Below are positions 55,637 through 64,000 of a stretch of DNA of 64,000 bases, one piece after another. The notes under the pieces were generated by a model. That model was not told the origin of the DNA. It searched no databases and was given only the letters and a program-made list of their open reading frames with translations. The DNA comes from Euphorbia lathyris (taxonomy: Eukaryota; Streptophyta; Magnoliopsida; Malpighiales; Euphorbiaceae): the NCBI RefSeq assembly GCF_963576675.1, contig NC_088916.1, forward strand, positions 16,468,501 to 16,532,500, in the 5' to 3' direction. Within the stretch, counting starts at the first letter, position 1; the number at the start of each line of letters is the position of its first letter. The position numbers were made by a program, and so were the translations under genes.

Positions 55637-57836
55637 GCACGGATCCCCATGCAAATGGGTAGAGGGAATTTTTGGAGCTTTCTCACTCTAGACATTTTTA
55701 GAGAGAGAAAGTTAATTTTTTGGAGAAAATATTTTTTTTCCCCAAAAAAATCCAAATTTTCCAAAGTTGAATATTTTATCAAAAACACAAAAAACGTCGG
55801 AAAATCATAACTCGTGGAATCAAACGACTTCGACTGTCAGATACCGATCTTAAGGTATTATCTGAGGACTAGACTCGTTTTATTTTATTTAAATTTTTTT
55901 CTCTTTATTTAATTATTTTTATAGTTTTTTATTTATTTAGTCATTTATTTATCACCTTTTATTTATTATTCCGTATTTATTTAATTTTCGTCACGTGTTA
56001 AATAAACGTTCGGTTTTGTTTTGAAATAAAAACCTCGTTTTGATATCCCAACACGAACCGTGATCCGATTCAAAGGTAGTTCGGGATTAAAAACGTTGTA
56101 ATTATAAATTTTTGAAAATATTTCTAAATGGTGTTTTAAAAATAAAACGTCGTTTTAGGAATCTCCGTTATAGACTATGATCCAATTTTGGTAGTTCGGG
56201 GACCCAAAACGATAGAATAGATCTAATCTAAAGCTTTTGAACAAACCTGGAAACTTCTGGACCGTTTCTGTAATTCTGCCTTTTCTGTCAGTAACAGCAG
56301 ATTAGCGACGGTCCGTCGGTAATCTGCTGGAATCCGAAAATTCCTCTTTTAACCCTCTTTTCTCAACCTTTTGGGTATTTATACTTGTATATACATATAT
56401 TTAACTATGTAATTATTTATCTTTTTTTAAACTTAATCTAGCTTTGTAAATCCTTTGTACATATATATGTATGGTTTTTCTACTTGTTTGCCTTTTTGGG
56501 TAAATGATTTTTGGGTTATTAATGTTGGTTTAGTACATACTATGTAAAAACTATTTTGGTATAAATGTGATTTTCCTTACTTATGAACTTTATTCATTAT
56601 TTTCATATGTTTTGGTTACAATATAATATACTTAGTATTATTTTTATCATTCTACCTATACTTAGCTATATTATATGGTACCTTTTACTCGTTTTTTTTA
56701 GTTATAGATATATCATGATTTTCGGTTAAAATGTATATATATATGTATATATTCCTTTTCTTATTCTTTTGACATTTATGGATATGTATATTTTAAATGG
56801 GTTTTGTTTGGTAATTGTGATTTAATTTATTGTGATTATGATAAGCAAAGATTCATTTGAGTGAAAAAATGGAAATAAACCACAAAAAAGAGACTTCAAT
56901 TTGGTTATTTAAACTAAAGAGTTTTCTTGATTCTCAATGTAAATGAAAGGTTTTTGCCGTTTTAAATTGTTTTCTAAAATATCACGTTTTAAAACCTTAA
57001 TTCGTTCCAACGATGGATTAAGCGAACCTTGTAATTAAAATCGTTTCTTTTCATTGTAAATAATGGAGTTTTGAATCGTTTTCCTAACTAAACAGTTTTA
57101 TACAAAATGAATGAACTTGTATGCTTAATCACGTTTTTGGTTAAAACTTCTTGTTCAAATGTTTTCAAACGCTCGAGTCGTTCCAACGGCGATTCGAGTC
57201 GATATCATGTAAATTAACGGGGTTTTGAAACGTACCTAAATCGTTCCAACGGCAATTAAGGTACGAACCATGTAAATAAGCTCGTTTTGGGGAATGAGAT
57301 TAGCTTAGAGTTAGTGTACAATATAAAGCATAAATCACATTGTAAACAAATCAACCCTTTCTTCTCCCCCTCTCTCTCCTATGTATTTTAAATTTATGCA
57401 AAATGGGTGATTCTTTACTAAAGTGGCTTTTAATGACATGCTCAAAACGGTTTTCAAAGCGAGAAAGAAAAGGTTTCAAATGAATTTTAAACTTAAAGAA
57501 ATATGCGATTAGTCCGTTATCGCCTAACACGCTGAGTAGGAGGCCGGTGGTTCATAACCGGGCGATGTCGGGGTGCCTAGTAGCCTTTTTCCGGAAAGGA
57601 GCTAGCCTTCTCGGCTCGTACCTAAGTTTCCCGAACCCTCACCGGTCTCCCGCAAGGGATCGGTGTTCATTTTCCCATTCGTGGGTGGCGACTCTTCCAT
57701 ACTCCGAGCTCCGGTCCTGCCGAGCAGCTTGATTCCACGATTGGTTGCTTTCGGCGCCAATCACCGCTTACGTCGCCATGAGGTGTCCACCCCCCGATCC
57801 GCTCGGGCGAGGCCGTTCGGCACCTTGTCTAACAAG

Positions 57837-57854
57837 TGGCGACTCTGCTGGGGA
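57837..57854 (+). promoter_or_regulatory. Primer-binding site of the Ogre/Tat-type element
   Basis: TGGCGACTCTGCTGGGGA, two bases after the LTR, a PBS known from Tat/Ogre elements (tRNA-Arg type as far as I recall). Confidence 0.8.
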
Positions 57855-59914
57855 AGCGAGAAATTTGATTCCGGAAGGCGTGTATTAAGCCCTTAACGGG
57901 GACAGATCGTATTATTTCTTTTCGTATGCATTCATAAGCATTATTGCAAACCTTTTGGGTAATTTCCGCGAAACCTCTAGCGAGAGTCCATTCGTCGCTC
58001 GAAAGAGGCTAGTGTAAGTTCCCCCTTACAGTAAGGCGCCAAAGGGTCCCCATCCATTCGTTAGGGGCGAATTTGTGCGGTCCTGTGAGGTCCCGCGATC
58101 AGCCGTGTCAGCATATAGTAGCTTTAGAAGTTGCCATAGGATTACTCGTTACCATTTTTGATGTGATGAATGAATCAGTTCGTGTTTTCAAATTGCCATG
58201 ATACGTGTCTAATCCTAAAATATGTAAAGAAAATGAAACGATATGTTAATATATACTCTTAAACCGATATACAAACTACCCCAAAACATTGAAACGATTC
58301 GAACTAAAGACGACTTAGTCATCTCGTATGAATGAACTTGTGCGACCCGCCTGGTCCCTTTCCGTGTCCCAAAGAAGGCACATGTTCAGGGAATGCGCTA
58401 TGACGTAAGCACGTATTAGTATGAATTGGTTTGGTATTAAGGATAGTTATATCTCGATTCAAAAGACTATATTAACAGTAGCCGTTATTCACATTCTTTA
58501 AATAGGTTGGGATAAAACGAGATTATGACGAAACGAAAATGAAGAACATTTCTGTTTTGAATGACCACGTTGTAACGTAAAGAGTTTCGCAAACGTGGCC
58601 CGTCCGTTCCGAATAAAAGACGAGCTCTTACGTTATGCCTTGTGTTGTTCTTAAGAGAAATGGATGTATCCGCAAAAGTGACTAAAGAAAATAAACAAAT
58701 GACCAAAGTCATTCTGTATCTACGATGTATATCCATCCCGAGGGTAGTTAAAGAAAATGAACCAATGCCGTTAAATACGTGCCTCAAGCCGGTATATACG
58801 CCGTTTAAAATCATAAAGCCGAATTAAGCTAAACTGCATAATTGCGCCATATGGACGAGACTGTGGGTTTGACTAATGGCTCGATCATTTCGACCGTTAC
58901 CAAAACCATAAGAAATATGGCCCGATTGGCGTGTTTGCTCAATTCGTGTCTAAATGAGGAGAGCGGTAATATCCCTGCTTCGAATAAGCATGCGATTCAA
59001 CGAAACATTGATTTTCTATAACCACGCTAGGATAGTATATCCCGTAAATTGGAAGAAATAAAGAGTTGTTAATCGTCGAAGGATTATCGTGCGCTCGAAT
59101 AAGACTCGCCGTCTTTTTCACGTAGCCAAAATGAGCGAGCGGATCCTTGACGCTAAAAACAAACGCGTTACGCGATGAGTCCGTTCCCTAAGGAAAAAAT
59201 CCGAAAAGTGATTTCATCACTAAACAAACACGTGGTTGCGTCTCTCGATAGATCCAAAAGATCCCATCGTAATCCAAAAATCGAGACACGAACCCACGCG
59301 AATAAAAGGGAACGAGTCATTGTCAATAACGAACGATTGAACCAGAAGAATAACTCGTACCATGTCTAAAAGCTGAGATGCGTTCAAAGGGTATCAAAAC
59401 CCGAACTAATGCATCTCGCGAAATAACAAAAGACGAGTTATTCGAAAGGACAATCCATTTGGTCGATATCTTAGTCACTAAACGTTGATACGTCAAAAAC
59501 GAACTATATTGTCTGATGGATGATTTACTTTTCCACAATAATCGACGGCATCACGCGTCCCCTGGACCGCAATGTGAGCCCCAAACCAAAATCCTAGGAA
59601 AGAGACTTGGACCATCGAGTGTGTGGAGGAATAAGGATGGAAGAGAGATGATGTGATACGTGTAATTAGACTGACATTTGTTCTTCTTATCTTATATATC
59701 TGTAAATAAATAAACGCACACACCACGAATCATGCATATAAAATCATGCATACATACTAATGGATGCCATTCGCACAGACTTCATCATTAAGCGGTTGTG
59801 GTTTCGTGAGAGTAACTGGCTAGTCGGGCAGTTTGATCAGCTACAGATTGACAGCTCCGAATCGAGAGTAGTGGCTTCTGAATCATCTTCAAGTCAGCTT
59901 GATATTCTGCCAGT
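57855..59914 (+). other. Long leader of the Ogre/Tat-type element
   Basis: About 2 kb without a long frame. Ogre elements often carry an extra ORF before gag; none is intact here. The short frames are unrecognised. Confidence 0.55.
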
Positions 59915-61920
59915 ATGTCTACACCGGATGAGAGGATTGCTGGGTTAGAAAGAGTCGTAAGCAATATCAGCGATCAGTTGACTACAATTTTAGACCAGCT
60001 AACTGGGCTGGCGCTGAAGGATAACAAGAGTGGGAGTAAGCGTACTCAGAATGACGTGAACACTGGTCCCCGCTTTGGGAACGAGGATGACTATCAGGAT
60101 TACATCCAGAAACATCTTGAGAAGGAGAAAGTTAAATGAGAGGAATGGAAGCAGCACATCACTCAGGAGGCGCAAGATTTGCATGGAGGAAGCTCCGGGG
60201 GTCAGGATTTTTATGATTTGAAGAACTGTTTATCGGCAACGGCTTTGCCTTTGAAATTCTAGATCCCGGACATGGAGAAGTTTGATGGGACAGGGGATCC
60301 TACCGCTCACATGAATCGGTATGTTGCTGTGATGAAACACACGATCTTGACTGAGGAGCAAGTCTCGAGGCTGTTTAATGCTTATCTGGAGGGAGCTGCC
60401 CTTATATGGTTTCATGCGTTGCCGTTGGTAACAAAGAGAAATTGGAAGGAACTAGCAAAGGCATTCATTACCTGATATAGCTTCAACACTACGTTGGAGG
60501 TTACTGTGAAGGAGCTAGAGAGCACCAAGCAGTAAGAGGGGGAGTCCTTGTTTGACTTTGTGGGCAGGTGGAGAGCCAAGGCGGCAGTGATGAAGCAGGA
60601 GCCGCTTGAGCAGGATTCAGATCCGAATGGTAATTAGCAACACATCGTCGTATATTAAGGAGGAGCTGCGGTATGTGCCTTTCACCAATTTCAATCAAAT
60701 GTACTACTACGCCTTGACAGTTGAGGGAGAGCCGAAAATGGCTCATACTAAACGAAGGAAGTTGGGGAATGGTGTCGGGGGGCCGAGTGCTCACATAGAA
60801 GCCATCATAATAGGAGTGCTTGAACTCAATGCCATCGAGAAAACTAGCCATGGGGTAAGTGCAATCGGATCTAAGTTGGAGGAAAACTTGGGGGTAGGGT
60901 CATTCTACGAATTTAAGGAGGAGCTGTTGGACTCCGATGAGAAAAGGAATGTGGGAAATGGTTTATACGTGTCTGTTTTGGAGGAAGAGCCAACGGAAGA
61001 AGTGATGGACGATAGAACTAAAACTGAGGAAACCGAGGAAGTATCATCTCGGAGGATCATGCCTGTGTTGAAATTGTTTAGTGGGGTAGAAGACCCCGAA
61101 GCTCATTTGTATGGATACGTGTGCGCTATGTTTGGGGAGCCATACAAAGTGGAAGAAGTCGCTCCATGGTTCTATCTCTCGCTGGTGGGCGAACCTTTGA
61201 AGTGGTTTCAATCGCTACCTGACTCGACTAAGCATGATTGGTCACTGATGTCAAGCTTGTTTTTGGTGAAGTATCGAAAAGCCCAAACACAGGTGGGGGA
61301 ACATAGCGCGATGCAAATTGGGCCTATCAAACGTCCGTTTCCGACTGTCAGCAAGTATAATGAAGGCAAGGACCCCATGGAGCACTTGCATTTTTACCTA
61401 TCCGCTATGGGTCCTTTGGTTTCAAAGAAGACGAAATCACGAGTTTGTTTTGCAACTCGTTGGCGGGAGAGTCACTAGTGTGGTATATGTCTCTTCCGAT
61501 GAACGTTAAAGTGAATTGGGCTGAAATGACTAAGAGATTCATCAAGAAGTACACCGCAGGGGATACCCAGAGGAAGTGCCGATGTTACCCGATGAGGAGA
61601 CACCTGAGGCGGTGTTAACCATGGCTAAGTATAAAGGAGGTGAGAACCCCATCGCCCACATAAACTGTTTCCGTGCCTACATGTTTGACGCAGGACTCTA
61701 TCGAAGTGAGTTGGTTCAGCATTTTCCAAAGACACTCGTAGGAGAAGCTTTGATGTGGCACCGAATGCTCTCGGCAAAGGCAAAAGGGGACTGGGGGTCC
61801 CTCATGGAGGCTTTCGTGCAGAGATATGAGATGTACATCCCGTGGACTGGGTCGTTGGAAGATTTAGAAAGGATCAAGCAATTTCCCGAGGAAGCATTCG
61901 TGGATTATGCTAGGAGATGA
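59915..61920 (+). pseudogene. gag: Gag region with four tandem gag-core domains, decayed
   Basis: From ATG 59915 (coiled-coil start, RIAGLERVVSNISDQLTTIL) four related blocks follow. Block 1 at about 60265-60475 (KFDGTGDPTAHMNRY ... W-F-H-A-L-P). Block 2 at 61056-61275 (LFSGVEDPEAHLYGYVCAMF ... LKWFQSLP). Block 3 at 61330-61540 (KYNEGKDPMEHLHFYLSAMG ... LVWYMSLP). Block 4 at 61590-61920 (KYKGGENPIAHINCFRAYMF ... LMWHRML). Each repeats the Retrotrans_gag pattern: aromatic-x-G-x-x-DP/NP-x-x-H, then L-x-GEAL-x-W, then a W and F/Y-x-x-x-Y tail. Four stops (near 60137, 60258, 60473, 60532), frame shifts near 60620, 61415 and 61570, and TGA at 61918 where a Trp codon is expected make it a pseudogene. 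No zinc knuckle seen. Confidence 0.7.
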
Positions 61921-64000
61921 AGGTTCAAGTATGCCTCATGTCGGGTCACCTTGAGCAATCAGGAGCAACTCATGTGTATCCGAAGGGGTGCTATTCCACT
62001 CGTCGCTAGAAGAATGAATGGAGTGTTCCTCATGGACTATGAAGAACTGATAGGCTGGGCTCGGTATGGATCGTCGGACCCTTCCTACGTAAATCCGAAC
62101 GTCCCTCACGTAATGGATCTGATGGTCGTGGATATTTGGGGAAGTTCCTCCAACGAGGATGGTATCAATCAGAGAGTTCCGATCAACATCTGGGATGAGT
62201 CTGATGATGAGCTGGAAATGGCTGCTAGCACCGAAGGAAAGATTTTGCCAGGTTTTGAGATCTTCAATGATGTTACCGATTGGGGCAAAGGAGAGGCGAG
62301 CTGCTTCGTCGAGGAGATCATGATGTTAGATCTGAATGCTGAGGAGCAGGTCATCACTATTGAAGCAACTGTGGGAGCGGTGGACGAGCCCAGTACCTCT
62401 AAGGCTTATGAGAAACCCGAGAACCCGATTGATAACAATTGTATTACTGCTTTATTTGAATCCGATGATGTACTCGCCAACAATATCAATGAAATGAATT
62501 CTGATTTTGCTTACTTGCTTGATGTTGATTCTGATCATTCCATGCATTCTCATTCATATAACATGCCTACATTTGAAATCAATACAATAGAAATGTCAAC
62601 TTTCAATCTTGGCACGGATGAAAATCCTAAACTTATACAAATTGCTCAAGAATTAACTACTGAAGAGAGGAAAGAATTTGAGAGAATAATTAAAAAATAC
62701 GAAATAGTGTTTGCTTGGACATACGAAGACATGCTAGGAATCGATCAATCAATCGTAACTCACCGTATTCCGACATACCCCGATGTTAAGCCCGTGAAAC
62801 AGAAACTCCGACGCATGAGGCTGGAATGGGCAGATAAGATCAGAGAAGAAGTGAAGAAACAGTTAGAAGCGGGGTTCATCGAAGTAATCGACTATCCCCC
62901 TTGGGTCGCAAATGTAGTGCCCATCATGAAGAAGGACGACAAAGTGAGAATGTGCGTCGATTATAGAGATCTTAACAAGGCGTGCCCTAAAGATGAATTC
63001 GCATTGCCTCACATCGACGTATTAATCGACAGTGCAGCATCGAGCGTCTTGCACACAAATGTGGATGGCTTCATGGGTTACATGCAGGTTCAAATGGCAG
63101 AAAAGCACAAGGCAAAGACCTCGTTCACAACTGAGTGGGGAACGTACTGCTATAGGGTAATGCCGTTTGGTTTGAAAAATGCCGGGGCAACTTATCAACG
63201 AATGGCTACGACACTGTTCCATGATATGATACACAAAGAAGTGGAAGTTTATGTGGACGACATGATGGTCAAGTCGGAGACAAGAGAGGGGCATTTTGCG
63301 GCACTTGAAAAGTTTTTGGCCCGAATTGCAGAGTTCAAACTAAGGTTGAACCCGAAGAAGTGCTTCTTTGGCGTTTCATCGGGGAAGATCTTAGGCTATG
63401 TGATCAGTAACAAGGGGATTGAGGTAGATCCCGACAAGGTAAAGGCCATACAGGAAATGCCAGCACCCAAGAATGAGAAAGAAGTGAGAGGATTTCTGGG
63501 GCAGGTTCAGTATATCAGTCGGTTCATAGCACGACTCGCTGCGATCTGCGAGCCGATCTTTAAGCTGCTATGGAAAGATCAACCCACGGTTTGGAATGAT
63601 AAGTGCCAGCAAGCATTAGAGAGTATTCGGAACTATTTGTCTAATCCACCGGTTCTGAGACCGCCTAAACTTGGAAAACCGCTTCTCCTCTATGTAGCGA
63701 TCGAGGAGCGATCTATTGGGGCAATGCTGGCCCAGGAAGGGGACACTGGTGTGGAGCACACAGTATATTATCTGAGTAAGAAGTTCCTGGAATACGAGCT
63801 TAAGTATAATATGATCGAAAAGACGTGCGTGGCAGTAGTATGGCTAACAAAGGAACTACGGCACTATTTTCAATCTTACAAAGTGATCATTATTTCTCGG
63901 ATGGATCCCGTGAAGTATCTGTACCGAACTCCGTCTCTAACAGGGATGCTAGCCCGATGGTTGTTGCTCTTGTCTGAATTTGACATCGAATATGTAATGA
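61921..64000 (+). CDS. pol: Pol polyprotein of Ogre/Tat-type element: reverse transcriptase and RNase H start (partial)
   Basis: One frame is open from the TGA at 61918-61920 to the window edge (about 693 codons) and is in phase with gag block 4. Codons to about 62640 encode an acidic linker without a recognisable D-S/T-G protease site. Then follows a Tat reverse transcriptase: KPVKQKLRRMR (about 62790), VRMCVDYRDLNKACPKD (about 62945), first catalytic Asp in VDGF (about 63062), MPFGLKNAGATYQR (63163-63204), and YVDDMMVKS with both catalytic aspartates (63250-63276). Then ILGYVISNKGIEVDPDK and GFLGQVQYISRF, and the RNase H region (YYLSKKFLEYELKYN, about 63767). Integrase would lie outside the window. 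All three polymerase aspartates are present, so this part could still be functional; the upstream gag is not. Confidence 0.88.

Larger units (their letters stand above)
55020..57834 (+). repeat. 5' LTR of the Ogre/Tat-type element
   Basis: 2815 bp from TGTAGACACC to GTCTAACA. U3 holds the 21-22 bp palindrome array and a TATA box at 55629-55636. The rest is AT-rich with repeated phrases of the type TCGTTCCAACGGCGATT (near 57010, 57180, 57240). Confidence 0.88.
51096..64000 (-). mobile_element. SIRE-like copia element (3' part), interrupted from 55020
   Basis: Minus-strand order visible in the window: envelope-like ORF (55019-53062), spacer, polypurine tract (ATGGGGGAGTT, minus, near 52450), 3' LTR (52437-51096). 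The pol region and 5' LTR should lie beyond the nested plus-strand Ogre-type element, outside the window. It is inserted in the tandem RING relic at 51095/51096. Confidence 0.75.
55020..64000 (+). mobile_element. Ogre/Tat-type gypsy retrotransposon, 5' part
   Basis: 5' LTR 55020-57834, PBS 57837-57854, a 2-kb leader, decayed gag and an open pol frame leaving the window. It interrupts the SIRE-like envelope ORF. The expected target duplication starts with GTTAT (55015-55019), but the other end is outside the window. LTR start TGTAGACACCGAGTCGGAGG is characteristic of Tat/Ogre elements. Confidence 0.88.

Overview
This is plant nuclear DNA, most likely from a eudicot. It is AT-rich, has one intron-containing plant-type gene, and is otherwise almost entirely transposable elements of plant lineages (Athila, Tat/Ogre, SIRE-like, CACTA, Mutator-like, RTE LINE). 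No rRNA, tRNA, CRISPR or prokaryotic operon was seen. Coordinates were read by eye and may be off by one or two bases.

Layout. 1-4.4 kb: gene-poor DNA with small inverted-repeat elements. 4.47-7.29 kb (minus): a complete three-exon gene for a membrane RING-H2 (ATL-type) ubiquitin ligase of 248 residues. 7.9-9.8 kb: small elements and a 5'-truncated RTE LINE with target-site duplications (TSDs). 10.1-14.4 kb: an Athila-like LTR with a primer-binding site (PBS), split by a solo copia-like LTR. 14.5-15.9 kb: a Mutator-like element with a perfect 9-bp TSD. 15.9-16.4 and 41.5-43.2 kb: two halves of an old Tat-type gypsy gag/protease. They are separated by a 25-kb gypsy element (16430-41480) that itself holds an Athila-like element (19238-28639, TSD GTACC), a coding-poor LTR element (31045-38553, TSD GAGAT) and a solo LTR (38747-40648, TSD CTTAT). 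46.7-51.1 kb: scrambled relics of a second ATL-type gene around a CACTA element (48129-50284, TSD TTA). 51.1 kb to the end: a SIRE-like copia element (minus) whose envelope-like ORF is broken at 55020 by an Ogre/Tat-type element (plus). That element carries an LTR, PBS, decayed gag and an open pol frame running off the window.

Main observation. Several LTRs from different families carry, upstream of a TATA box, arrays of short palindromes spaced about 20-22 bp apart. The Athila-like and the coding-poor element share TACGCGGGGCGTA boxes in pairs about 21 bp apart, with pairs recurring about every 72 bp. An Athila-like LTR at 10.7-14.4 kb has one pair of a different palindrome, ATCTCGANGAGAT, also 21 bp apart. 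The Ogre-type LTR has about 17 palindromes GTTGGGCGNNCGCCCAAC at 21-22 bp steps. The Athila-like element repeats convergent box pairs in three internal arrays, one of them just upstream of a TATA box and an accessory ORF. The architecture is kept while the sequence changes, which suggests a rapidly evolving binding-site system. A second unusual feature is a gag region in the Ogre-type element with four divergent tandem copies of the gag core domain and no protease that I can recognise.
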